A DNA stretch of 64,000 nucleotides from contig MKUW01000028.1 in assembly GCA_001899005.1 (NCBI GenBank), positions 340,101 to 404,100 on the forward strand, read 5' to 3'. The DNA is from Chloroflexi bacterium 44-23. Its GTDB lineage: Bacteria; Chloroflexota; Anaerolineae; Anaerolineales; Anaerolineaceae. Made by a program: the position numbers and the translations under genes. A model generated the notes under the pieces. That model had not been told where the DNA came from. It searched no databases and saw only the letters and a program-made list of their open reading frames with translations. Shown in pieces: positions 1 to 7,910 of the stretch; within the stretch, counting starts at the first letter, position 1, and every line of letters begins with the position of its first letter.

Positions 1-308
1 TCTCCGATCCACACGCTAACTGGCACGAACCTCTAAACCATTAAGCTTTTCTTTGCAATCTTCGTGTCTTCGCGGTTTAAGAAAATCCCGCACCACAAAA
101 ACCTATTATGGCTAGAGAAAGGTTCACTGACTCCTCTTCCAAATGCCAAAGAATCCGACCAATGCGATAAGGTGTTGGGCACATGACAAATGATGTAAAT
201 CCCCTCAAGGAACCCTGGCATCCATTCTATCACTCCTGCCAGACATGCCCAACCTACGACTCGTTCAGGGTCTATCGGCTTTCTTGCAATTCAAGATAAA
301 ATGACTAC
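1..308. other. Intergenic left edge with repeat fragments
   Basis: No convincing gene. Positions 60-76 carry a 'cttcgtgtcttcgcggt' fragment that recurs in part near 20441-20452 (reverse complement) and 20873-20884. Positions 242-259 read gacatgcccaacctacga, whose exact reverse complement lies at 20513-20530. Both look like short interspersed repeat debris. Confidence 0.5.
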
Positions 309-1562
309 ATGGATATTGTCAAAAAACAATCCTCACAGAGACATGTAGGCATCATCGGTGCGGGTCCGGCCGGCTTAATTGCCTCTGACGTTCTCAGCCA
401 GGCCGGCTGCCAGGTCAGCCTCTTCGACCAAATGCCCTCGGCCGGGCGCAAATTCCTGATCGCCAGCAAGGGCGGCTTAAACCTGACCCACTCGCTGCCG
501 TTGGAACAATTTTTACAGCAATATCGCCAACACCGGCCGGTCTTAGCCCCTTATCTGCTTCAATTCGGCCCGCAGCAATTACGCGAATGGATCGGCGATT
601 TAGGGTTTGAAACCTTCACCGGATCCTCCGGCAAGGTTTTCCCGGAGGACATGAAGGGTGGAAATATTCTGCATGCCCTCATGGAGCGATTAAGCCATCA
701 AGGGGTCAGCTTCTATTTTTCGCAACGCTGGGTCGATTGGCAAGCGGATGGCAGTCCCACTTTTCTATCCGGCACGCAGACCACCACCTTCAAGTTTGAC
801 GCTGTCCTTTTCGCCCTGGGAGGTGCCAGTTGGCCGCAACTCGGTTCGGACGCAAGCTGGGCTCCCATTTTTTCCAGTCACGGAATTGCCCTGAGCGCAT
901 TCAAGCCCGCCAATTGCGGCTTCAATACCAATTGGACAGATCATTTCCGGACACACTTTGCCGGTACGCCCGTAAAACCAGTTTCGATCACATTCCGCGA
1001 CCTGGAAGGACGCAGCTTTCATCAAACGGGAGAATTTCTGATCAGCGATTATGGGGTTGAAGGCAGCCTGATCTACGCCGGCTCCGCCTTCCTCCGCGAA
1101 ATGATTCTAAAAAATGGATCAGCCACCATCCAGCTTGATCTTGCCCCGCAATGGAGCACGACCCGGATTGCGCAGAAATTATCCGCGGCGCGCGGCAAAC
1201 GTTCGTTAACCACCCACTTACGGAAAACGCTCGGGTTCAGCGGCATCCGGACTGCCTTAATGTACGAGTTGCTGGCGAAAGACTACCGGGATGACCCCGC
1301 CTTACTGGCACAATCACTTAAATCGCTGCCGCTAAGACTTAATTCTGCACGTCCAATTGCGGAAGCAATCAGCACAGCCGGTGGGCTGCGCTTTAATGAA
1401 TTGGACCAAAATCTGATGCTCAAAAAATTCCCGGGTTGCTTTTGTGCCGGGGAAATGCTGGATTGGGAAGCGCCGACCGGTGGTTTTTTATTAACTGCTT
1501 GTTTTTCCACAGGAATGGCGGCCGCGAAAGCAATCCTAAGCTGGCTGCAGTCTGAAGGGTAA
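309..1562 (+). CDS. BaiN/HI0933-type FAD-dependent flavoprotein
   Basis: 417-residue NAD(P)/FAD-dependent oxidoreductase of the HI0933/BaiN family (TIGR03862-like). Near the N-terminus the dinucleotide-binding Rossmann motif GIIGAGPAGL is visible, followed by the family-typical GRKFLIASKGGLNLTHS segment around residue 55. Near the C-terminus there is an ARPIAEAISTAGGLRFNELD block and a second FAD-contact region, CFCAGEMLDWEAPTGGF. Length matches the family. The ATG at 309 is the only good start because the Rossmann motif begins about 13 residues later. The physiological substrate of this family is usually unknown, and nothing in the neighbourhood (mscL downstream on the same strand) indicates one. 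The family assignment is confident; the reaction is not assigned. Confidence 0.85.
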   Translation: MDIVKKQSSQRHVGIIGAGPAGLIASDVLSQAGCQVSLFDQMPSAGRKFLIASKGGLNLTHSLPLEQFLQQYRQHRPVLAPYLLQFGPQQLREWIGDLGFETFTGSSGKVFPEDMKGGNILHALMERLSHQGVSFYFSQRWVDWQADGSPTFLSGTQTTTFKFDAVLFALGGASWPQLGSDASWAPIFSSHGIALSAFKPANCGFNTNWTDHFRTHFAGTPVKPVSITFRDLEGRSFHQTGEFLISDYGVEGSLIYAGSAFLREMILKNGSATIQLDLAPQWSTTRIAQKLSAARGKRSLTTHLRKTLGFSGIRTALMYELLAKDYRDDPALLAQSLKSLPLRLNSARPIAEAISTAGGLRFNELDQNLMLKKFPGCFCAGEMLDWEAPTGGFLLTACFSTGMAAAKAILSWLQSEG

Positions 1563-1663
1563 AAACCCCTCATTAAAATATTCGATCAGTGTTTCATCGA
1601 GTATCTATATTTAGTTTTAAAAACTCTGATTTTCTGTATAATAAAAAAATCGCGGAGGTTATT

Positions 1664-2107
1664 ATGTGGAAAGAATTTAAAGAATTTATCATGCGTGGCA
1701 GTGTCATCGATCTGGCGATCGGCATCATCATTGGCGGTGCCTTTGGCAAAATTGTCAGTTCATTGGTGAATGACATTATCATGCCACCGATTGGCTTTTT
1801 GCTTGGCAAAGTCGATTTTAAGGACCTGTTTATCACCATGGGTGCGGATAAGTACCCGTCGCTGGCAGCCGCCACCGAGGCCGGGGCGCCGACCATCAAT
1901 TACGGACTCTTCATTAATAACATACTCGACTTTTTGATTGTGGCGCTGGCCATCTTCTTGATGATCAAAGCCATTAACAGTCTGCACCGCAAAAAAGCCG
2001 CAGAGCCGGCCGCGGTAACCACAAAAAAGTGCCCTTATTGCTTTACTGAGATTCCGGTCGAAGCCACACGCTGCCCGCATTGTACGTCGCAGTTGGTATC
2101 GGAATAA
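1664..2107 (+). CDS. mscL: Large-conductance mechanosensitive channel MscL with C-terminal zinc ribbon
   Basis: 147-residue MscL, a homopentameric channel that opens under membrane tension to release solutes on osmotic downshock. The N-terminus MWKEFKEFIMRGSVIDLAIG is the conserved amphipathic S1 helix running into TM1. TM2 is at about residues 78-100. The ATG at 1664 is chosen over the upstream in-frame start at 1589 because GGAGG at 1654-1658 sits 5 nt before it and homologues begin at this MWKEF. After the usual C-terminal helix there is an extra CxxC...CxxC knuckle (Cys 123, 126, 137, 140; CPYC and CPHC), which resembles a small zinc ribbon and is absent from the E. coli protein. Confidence 0.95.
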   Translation: MWKEFKEFIMRGSVIDLAIGIIIGGAFGKIVSSLVNDIIMPPIGFLLGKVDFKDLFITMGADKYPSLAAATEAGAPTINYGLFINNILDFLIVALAIFLMIKAINSLHRKKAAEPAAVTTKKCPYCFTEIPVEATRCPHCTSQLVSE

Positions 2108-2144
2108 AAAAAACATACACCCCTGCCCCAGTTTTAGAGGTGGA

Positions 2145-2852
2145 TTATTTCAATTCCTGGTTGATCTGATCCACCAGTTGCGGCAGCAAGTCGATCGTCG
2201 CAATCTCATAATATGGATGGTTTACCAGATTGAGGTTGACTATCTTTTCATGCTCCCAGGTCAATTCATGCTGCACCAAAACTGCTTTTGCACCGATTGC
2301 AGCCACCGGCAACACATCCGACCGCAGCGAGTTGCCCGCCATTAAAAACTGATCGAGAGGGATTTGATAGCGCTCGAGAATGCGCCGGTAGGTGGTTTCA
2401 TCTTTCCCATTGACCACTTCAAACCCTGTAAAAAACGAGGAGAGACCGGAAGATTGCAGCTTGCGTTCCTGGTCAAGCAGATCGCCTTTGGTAATGACCA
2501 GCAGTTGATAATTTTTCGCCAGAATGGAAAGTGTTTCCGGAACCGCGCTGATCACTTGCGGGGCTGTGCCGGTCATTTCTTTAATTTTCTCCAGGATGGA
2601 TTGGATATCCCCGGCCGAAATTCTGCCATTGCTCAATTGGATGGCCGTTTCGATCATCGACAGGCCGAATGATTTAATGCCATACCCAAATGAAGCGATA
2701 TTGCGTGTCTCGGTGTCCAAGAGCGCCTGGGCTACCATCACCCCATTACAATACTTTCCTAGCACATCGACCAGGGCAGCTTGTGCGCTCTGGTAATAAA
2801 TTTCATTTTCCCACAAGGTATCATCGGCATCGAATGCAATCCAACGAATCAT
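2145..2852 (-). CDS. HAD-superfamily hydrolase
   Basis: 235-residue HAD-like phosphatase, apparently of the YjjG / haloacid-dehalogenase subfamily. Motif I is FDADDTLW near residue 8, with both catalytic aspartates. Motif II is the Thr in LLVITKGD around residue 113. Motif III/IV is the acidic GNSLRSDVLPA region near residue 170, with helical cap residues between motif I and II. It probably dephosphorylates a small cytosolic metabolite. It lies 32 bp downstream of the DEAD-box helicase on the same strand and may be cotranscribed with it. The substrate cannot be predicted from sequence. Confidence 0.85.
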   Translation of the reverse strand: MIRWIAFDADDTLWENEIYYQSAQAALVDVLGKYCNGVMVAQALLDTETRNIASFGYGIKSFGLSMIETAIQLSNGRISAGDIQSILEKIKEMTGTAPQVISAVPETLSILAKNYQLLVITKGDLLDQERKLQSSGLSSFFTGFEVVNGKDETTYRRILERYQIPLDQFLMAGNSLRSDVLPVAAIGAKAVLVQHELTWEHEKIVNLNLVNHPYYEIATIDLLPQLVDQINQELK

Positions 2853-2884
2853 TTTAGCTCCCGATAATTGTAGCCAGAATCACC

Positions 2885-4534
2885 TTATGATTTTTTGAGC
2901 TGGGTGGCTTTACCGTTAAATTCAAGCCGTTTCAATTTACGGATAACTTTTTCGGCAAATTCTTCAGCGACATCTACATACGTTTGATGCTGTTGAATGG
3001 TAATGGCACCGACCGCCTTGCCTGGGATTCTGGCTTCATTGGCAATCGCACCGACCACCATTTGCGGGCGAATGGCATCTGCCTTGCCCAAACCGAACAT
3101 CAATCGTACCATACCCTGCTCATGACTCTGGCGCGGACTGCCCTTGGCACGATCGGTGCGGCTGACGCGTCTGGGCTTGCTGTCGCGGGCATACTTGCCG
3201 GGTTTGGTTTTGACATCCACCGCCCCGACGGATTCGATGCGCGCATATTTTTTCTGCTGCTTCAGCATCTGCAAGGCAGCTGCCGCAATTTCTTGAGGGT
3301 CATAACCGGCGGCGGTCAGTTTCCTGACCAATTCCAGTTCCTGGTTGTATTTCTCAATTGCTAGGCGCTCCACAATGGCATCTTCGAATTCGGTCTCGCG
3401 CTTTTTGATAATCTCAATTTCCGTGGGGATCTTTGACATCAACATCGGTTGCGAGGTCATCTTCTCAATGCGACGGATGCGGAAAAGCTCACTGCTGGTC
3501 ACCAGAGAGATTGCCACCCCGCTGGCGCCGGCGCGGCCGGTGCGGCCGATACGATGCACAAAATCCTCGGCTTCAAAAGGCAGGTCGTAGTTGAAAACGT
3601 GGGAAACGCCCTGAATATCGAGGCCACGGGCAGCCACATCGGTGGCCACCAACACACGCACATGCCCGCGTCGAAAGCGTTCCAAGGCAGACTCACGAGC
3701 AGCCTGACTTAAATCGCCGTGTAGCGGCTCAGCCGAATAATGGGCGGAAATAAGTTGATCGGCCAGCTCGGCAGTCCGTATTTTCGTACGGGCAAAGATG
3801 AGTGCATTCGTGACCGGTTCAAACTCTAGCAGGCGTACCAGCGCAGCGAACTTATCACGCTCAGGGACCATGTAAAAACGCTGTTCCGTATTGATGACCG
3901 TCAAAGTCTTGCTGGCGATCGTAATTTGCAGCGGGTTGTGCATATATTTCTCTGCCAGTTTACGCACTTCATTCGGTAGGGTCGCTGAAAACAAGGCTTT
4001 CTGGCAATTCTCCGGCGCAGAAGCCATAATGGTTTCCACATCCTCAATAAAACCCATCTTAAGCATTTCGTCGGCCTCATCCAAAACCAGGAACTTGACA
4101 TTGGAGAGGTCAAGCGCGTTCTTCTTCTGAAGCAAATCCAGGACTCTGCCCGGGGTGCCAACCACGACCTGCACGCCGTCATTGAGCATATGCAGCTGCT
4201 TGCCGTACGGTTGGCCGCCATAGACCGCCAGCACGCGGATTGGCTGAAAACGGGCATAGGTTTCGAAGGCCTTGGTGACCTGCAAAGCCAGCTCGCGGGT
4301 TGGCGTCAAGATGAAACCCTGCACCACGCGCTCGGCCGGATCGATACGTTGCAGCATCGGCAGGGCAAAAGCGGCTGTTTTTCCAGTGCCTGTCTGCGCC
4401 TGCCCGAGTACATCCCGCCCGGCCATTAGAGCCGGAATGGCCGCGGTTTGAATTTCTGTAGGCTGGTCGTAATCCAGCGCTTGAATGGCCTGCATCAGTT
4501 CAGGTTTCAAATTGAGTGTGTCAAACAAATTCAT
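2885..4534 (-). CDS. deaD: DEAD-box ATP-dependent RNA helicase (DeaD/CsdA type)
   Basis: 549-residue RNA helicase that unwinds short RNA duplexes, typically in ribosome assembly and cold adaptation. Visible motifs in order: Q-motif QPTEIQ, Walker A AQTGTGKT, PTRELA, TPGR, DEAD in VLDEADEML, SAT in LFSATLP, and HRIGRTGR in the second RecA domain. The C-terminal 75 residues (RLMFGLGKADAIRPQMVVGA and onward) form the DbpA/CsdA RNA-binding domain. The ATG at 4534 (MNLFDTLNL) is preferred to the upstream start at 4591, because the extra 19 codons would run through the hairpin at 4563-4588 and have no homology. AGGGAA lies just upstream. An extended -10 and a terminator-like hairpin in the leader suggest attenuation control. 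Confidence 0.95.
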   Translation of the reverse strand: MNLFDTLNLKPELMQAIQALDYDQPTEIQTAAIPALMAGRDVLGQAQTGTGKTAAFALPMLQRIDPAERVVQGFILTPTRELALQVTKAFETYARFQPIRVLAVYGGQPYGKQLHMLNDGVQVVVGTPGRVLDLLQKKNALDLSNVKFLVLDEADEMLKMGFIEDVETIMASAPENCQKALFSATLPNEVRKLAEKYMHNPLQITIASKTLTVINTEQRFYMVPERDKFAALVRLLEFEPVTNALIFARTKIRTAELADQLISAHYSAEPLHGDLSQAARESALERFRRGHVRVLVATDVAARGLDIQGVSHVFNYDLPFEAEDFVHRIGRTGRAGASGVAISLVTSSELFRIRRIEKMTSQPMLMSKIPTEIEIIKKRETEFEDAIVERLAIEKYNQELELVRKLTAAGYDPQEIAAAALQMLKQQKKYARIESVGAVDVKTKPGKYARDSKPRRVSRTDRAKGSPRQSHEQGMVRLMFGLGKADAIRPQMVVGAIANEARIPGKAVGAITIQQHQTYVDVAEEFAEKVIRKLKRLEFNGKATQLKKS

Positions 4535-4556
4535 TTTCTCTTCCCTCAGTTTCCAA

Positions 4557-4588
4557 CAAAAAAGGACTTGCCGATCGAGGCAAATCCT
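4557..4588 (-). terminator. Terminator-like hairpin in the deaD leader
   Basis: On the minus strand, AGGATTTGCC and GGCAAGTCCT form a 10-bp stem (one mismatch) with a 6-nt loop, followed directly by six Ts. It sits between the predicted promoter and the helicase ATG, about 22 nt upstream of the start codon, so it would stop transcription before the gene unless disrupted. No gene ends just upstream, so it is probably an attenuator and not an ordinary terminator. Confidence 0.6.
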
Positions 4589-4639
4589 CACCGAAATTGC
4601 ATTTGATCGTGTCTGGCGAAATCGCCACCAAACTGATCA

Positions 4640-4648
4640 ATTATAACA
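4640..4648 (-). promoter_or_regulatory. Extended -10 promoter element for deaD
   Basis: The minus strand reads TGTTATAAT, a perfect extended -10 box (TGnTATAAT). There is no clear -35, as is usual with extended -10 promoters. It implies a leader of about 100 nt containing a small palindrome (tggcgaaatcgcca, near 4616-4629) and then the hairpin at 4563-4588. Confidence 0.5.
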
Positions 4649-4734
4649 TGAATTATGGGGTGGAGATTTTTTAATTTGGATTGCTTTGAGGTGAAAAATC
4701 CCCTTGGAGTGCTTCACAGTAGATGCTGCTGTAG

Positions 4735-4798
4735 CACGCTTTTGAAAATGGGGGATGTGTAGAACATGGCTAGGGACCTGAAAGTCAAACAAGACGCG
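4735..4798. repeat. Interspersed direct repeat, copy A
   Basis: Begins cacgcttttgaaaatggggg, identical over 20 bp to 5237-5256. Similarity continues more loosely through a 'gggacctgaa(a/g)gtcaaacaa(g)gcgcg' segment. The two copies are about 500 bp apart in the same orientation, in a gene-poor stretch (4640-5000). It may be a dispersed repeat family; a spurious reading frame runs through both on the minus strand. Confidence 0.7.
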
Positions 4799-4996
4799 TA
4801 GTGGTGCGCCGAGGATTGCTTGGCCATATAGGTCAAGTAGCCAGGAGTGATAGGGCAAAAAACAGGTCGAGTCAGGGCAGTTAGACTGATGGTTAGAACC
4901 CAGATCTATGCGGTTGGAGAATCAACAAGTCGACCACCTGGCTGGTGAGCTCTCTATGCGCTAGATGGGACAGGCGCTGAAGATTAATCGCTCAGT

Positions 4997-5155
4997 CTAC
5001 TTAACCTCTTCAGTGGTTGCAAGGTAGAATGCATAACCCAAGGCTATGTTTATGATCCACATAGGATGCCAGCGGAGCCAATCCCAAAAATCAGTATAGT
5101 AATTCCTCGGGCTGTATCTGCTAATATACCTCGGATCATATTTATCAGCTCTCAT
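4997..5155 (-). CDS. Possible small membrane protein (doubtful)
   Basis: A 52-residue reading frame beginning MRADKYDPRY with one hydrophobic segment (WIINIALGYAFYLATT) near the C-terminus. A longer in-frame version starting at 5287 runs into the direct repeat and looks spurious. No clear ribosome-binding site is seen and the family is not recognised. It is listed because the surrounding 850 bp has no other candidate gene. Confidence 0.2.
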   Translation of the reverse strand: MRADKYDPRYISRYSPRNYYTDFWDWLRWHPMWIINIALGYAFYLATTEEVK

Positions 5156-5236
5156 TGGACTCCCTATTATTCGGTATTGTATCACCAACGTTGTGGGTAA
5201 AAGCCGCAAGGGCAGGCGTGGTGGGCGCGGCTGGAA

Positions 5237-5297
5237 CACGCTTTTGAAAATGGGGGTTGCCGGTGCGGCGGGGGACCTGAAGGTCAAACAAGGCGCG
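5237..5297. repeat. Interspersed direct repeat, copy B
   Basis: Second copy of the repeat at 4735-4798: the first 20 bp are identical, followed by a diverged segment with the same 'ggggacctgaaggtcaaacaaggcgcg'-like ending in two blocks. The remaining gap to 5530 shows only a short palindrome (ttggcg...cgccaa near 5416-5435) and no gene. Confidence 0.7.
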
Positions 5298-5531
5298 TTT
5301 AGCTGCCATACATCGGTTGGGGGGTTTGTTGTGGATTAAATATGTGGGTTATTTGGGAATATTTATTTGATTTTTTTTTGATTTAAAGACTGGCATTAGC
5401 GGCAAGGTCGAGATTTGGCGCGAAAACGCCAAAACACCGAAGCCACCAAAGGTGTTGAAACACTTAAAAGGCAACGAAAGCCAACTCTGAATGAAAAGGT
5501 ATTATATTGAATTTGATTAAGCGCCAGGCAG

Positions 5532-5864
5532 TCATCTCACCTCACATCTTAAATTTAAGGCTGCCTTCACATAAGTCACTGACCACAACGACGGACTCTT
5601 TTTCGGGAAGCCAACAACCCATGCACTACGCCAGAACAACCCCAAATTTGACTGAGTTTGAGCTTTGCACGAAAAAGGTGGCAACCTCATATAAACCAGC
5701 AGCCCACAAGCAATACTCTATTGCCTGCAGGCGGATTGATTTCCCTTACAATTTCAATGGGTTTGCTATTACCTTACGACCAGGGGCAGATAGGTTTTAT
5801 TGGTGGTGAAGCTGATCCAGGGGATCAAGCGGTTACTTCCGGCAGTCGCAATTTTGTCGATCCA
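5532..5864. repeat. Duplicated segment, copy 1 (3' end of an LPLV-tail gene plus its downstream flank)
   Basis: About 330 bp that closely matches 7575-7910 in the same orientation. A block including cttaaatttaaggctgcctt, aagtcactgaccacaacg and ctctttttcgggaagccaac is nearly identical. Similarity continues less strictly into the coding tail (RLIPWISFTTNKTYLPLVVR here, RLVPWISFNTNKTLLPLVLR in copy 2) and stops at the Trp codon at 5862-5864. The segment therefore carries 31 codons of a gene's 3' end plus about 240 bp of downstream DNA. Confidence 0.85.
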
Positions 5865-6068
5865 GACATCGGCAAAACCATTGCCACCACCCATTTTGGC
5901 GGCACCGGCTTCAAAGGTAAAAAAGCTGCCGTTAGGATCCATTTCAGCGGGGGTCTGGTGATTTACCAGACGGCAAACGTCGATGAAATGTTCCTGGTAA
6001 GAGGAACGTTCTTTAAGTTCGGAGTTTTTCCATTTTGCTACGAATTCATGGGGAGTGATAGCGGGCAT
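5769..6068 (-). pseudogene. 5' fragment of MmeI-like restriction/methyltransferase fused to a foreign LPLV tail
   Basis: 99 codons in two unrelated parts. Residues 1-69 (HEFVAKWKNSELKERSSYQE, then EHFIDVCRL and MGGGNGFADVW) match the extreme N-terminus of MmeI/type IIL restriction-methyltransferases, large proteins of roughly 900 or more residues that cut and methylate DNA. Residues 69-99 instead match the C-terminus of the exported protein encoded at 7815-9221. The join falls at a shared Trp codon (5862-5864), exactly where the duplicated segment begins. The start is credible: ATG at 6068 with AGGAAAG upstream. No nuclease or methylase catalytic region remains. It was probably made by recombination between repeats after loss of the rest of the gene. 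Confidence 0.75.
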
Positions 6069-6202
6069 AAGGCTTTCCTGATTAACTTCTATATTTTATT
6101 TTATACCCGATCCAACTAGAAACTCCGGGTATGATTAGATTAGAGAATTCAGGGAATTGGAAACATTTGAAAGAAAATGGTGAGGAATTTAGTACCGCGA
6201 GG

Positions 6203-7024
6203 TTATTCCCCTGATTCTAATAATAAATTTTTCGGATCGCTGGTTAATATTTTCATCTGTTGGATGGCTATCTCATTTAGTTTCTTTAGACGATCGGGCT
6301 GATCAATCTTTTGATGGATTAAGATGGCATTTAAAGATTCGAGATTGGAGAGACAAACCAACTGGGAGGATGTAGCGGAATCACGAATATTGCCGGACTT
6401 ATCGGGATTATTCTCCCGCCATTCTTTGGCGGTCATGCCAAATAACGCCATGTTAAGTACATCGGCTTCAGAAGCGTAAATATAATTTACTTTCGCAGGA
6501 GTAATTTTAGGGGGAATAAGGTTTTGTTTGATAGCATCGGTGTGGATGCGGTAATTGATTTTAGCCAGATTTCGGCGAATATCCCAACCAAGTTGTTTGT
6601 GTTCCTGTCCTTTAAGACGCTCAAATTCCTTGATGAGATAAAGCTTGAATTCCACCGAGATCCAAGAAGCAAATTCAAAAGCGATGTCCGGATGGGCATA
6701 GGTCCCACCATAGCGGCCTGATTTAGAAACAATCCCAATCGCGCTGGTAGTTTCGATCCACTTTTGGGGGGAGAGGACAAAATAATTTGCTCCCGCTTCA
6801 TTTCTAAACTGGTCGAAATCGACCAGTTTAAAATCCGGATTATTTAGTTTCTCCCAAAGCCCAAGGAATTCAATGGTGCTTTTGGTGCGCATCCAATTTT
6901 TAACAATATCGGCCGGGGTTTCCGGGTTGCGATGTTTGGCAATATCAGTAATGGAAATGTACTCCTGGTGATTGATGGTGATTACGGAAACTGTATTTCC
7001 TTGAACGTTAATTTTTTCTGCCAT
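6203..7024 (-). CDS. KilA-N domain protein
   Basis: 273 residues. The N-terminal ~110 residues form a KilA-N DNA-binding domain: ISITDIAKHRNPETPADIVK, then WMRTKSTIEFLGLWEKLNNP, the region around FVLSPQKWIETTSAIGI, and GRYGGTYAHPDIAFEFASWI. A C-terminal ~150 residues follow, rich in charged helices (YASEADVLNMALFGMTAKEW). KilA-N proteins are common in phages and mobile or restriction loci; their role is usually unknown. GGAGG lies 9 nt upstream of the ATG. It is directly upstream of the MmeI-like fragment on the same strand, which suggests a former restriction-modification or phage cassette. Base composition appears more AT-rich than the flanking housekeeping genes by eye. Confidence 0.85.
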   Translation of the reverse strand: MAEKINVQGNTVSVITINHQEYISITDIAKHRNPETPADIVKNWMRTKSTIEFLGLWEKLNNPDFKLVDFDQFRNEAGANYFVLSPQKWIETTSAIGIVSKSGRYGGTYAHPDIAFEFASWISVEFKLYLIKEFERLKGQEHKQLGWDIRRNLAKINYRIHTDAIKQNLIPPKITPAKVNYIYASEADVLNMALFGMTAKEWRENNPDKSGNIRDSATSSQLVCLSNLESLNAILIHQKIDQPDRLKKLNEIAIQQMKILTSDPKNLLLESGE

Positions 7025-7372
7025 ATTAATTCCTCCTGGAAATTAAACCCGTCGAATTCGATAGGACTGAAATCCGGATCATGTTATCTGTTTCGCCAGT
7101 CGAGATAACGTCATTTTGTATTGAAATCAGAATTATTTTATTGAATATCCCCACTGGTAATAAGAAAGTCGGGTGCTTGATATCTGATAAATTATACAAC
7201 TTTTGTAAAGTTGAATCTGATTTTTAAATTGATGGATTGAAAAACGAAAAAAAGTATGTATAATACAATTACACCCGCATATATGGCGAGAGTTTGCGTT
7301 AATACACCATATGTGATGGTTTCGTAAGCTGATAGCTGACAGTTCATAGCTGATAGCAAAAGAAATAAGGTA
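7025..7372. other. Intergenic region with short palindromes
   Basis: No gene recognised. It contains a perfect small palindrome (caactttt-gt-aaagttg type, near 7197-7213), a spaced inverted repeat catatatgg...ccatatgtg at about 7278-7315, and a direct/inverted 'agctgatagc' motif repeated at 7328-7357. It probably includes the promoters of the divergent KilA-N gene and the small plus-strand gene at 7373. Confidence 0.4.
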
Positions 7373-7519
7373 ATGGTGGCAGGGTCGAAGAGGCGTGGTG
7401 GGCAACCTGGGAATGTGAATGCAGTGAAGCATGGGTTTTACAGCCGGCGTTTTCATGAGATCGAGGCGGCGGATCAGGAAGCTGCACTATGGCAGGCTTT
7501 CGGAATGATGCTGGCCTGA
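7373..7519 (+). pseudogene. Truncated terminase-small-subunit-like gene (GQPGNxNAxKHGFYSRRF motif)
   Basis: A 48-codon reading frame (ATG 7373, TGA 7517-7519). Residues 9-27 read GGQPGNVNAVKHGFYSRRF, the hallmark N-terminus of a family of phage-terminase-small-subunit-like proteins that normally run on for well over 100 residues. After EIEAADQEAALWQAF the frame ends abruptly, about 55 bp before the duplicated segment starts at 7575. I infer truncation by the same rearrangement that placed that segment. It is not possible to say whether the stub is expressed. Confidence 0.55.
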
Positions 7520-7574
7520 CACCCAGCCCCGGTTTATCCTCCCCACATACTGCACGCCGATTCGATGATACGCA

Positions 7575-7910
7575 AGCATCATCTCAACGCACATCTTAAA
7601 TTTAAGGCTGCCTTCACATAAGTCACTGACCACAACGACGGACTCTTTTTCGGGAAGCCAACAACCCATGCACTACGCCAAAACAATCCCAAATTTGACT
7701 GAGTTCCAGCTCTGCTCGAAAAAGGTGGCAACCTCATATAAACCAATACCCCTTGTTCTATGCTCTATTGCCTGCAGGCGTATGATTACCCTTACAATTT
7801 AAGTGTGTTTGCTATTACCTTAAAACTAATGGCAGTAAAGTTTTATTGGTGTTGAAACTGATCCAGGGAACCAGCCGGGCACTTGGGGACGAGGTAATTC
7901 TGTCAATCCA
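7575..7910. repeat. Duplicated segment, copy 2
   Basis: Partner of 5532-5864 in direct orientation, with long near-identical blocks in the non-coding part. Here it is contiguous with the rest of the LPLV-tail gene (7815-9221), so this copy is probably the original. A shorter, more diverged third match ('agaacaac', 'tttgactgagtt', 'gaaaatggtgg') lies at about 9583-9640. Confidence 0.85.

Noticed and set aside
4637..4858. 73-codon minus-strand ORF
   Set aside because: It overlaps the interspersed repeat at 4735-4798 and its translation resembles that of the second copy, so it is repeat-derived.
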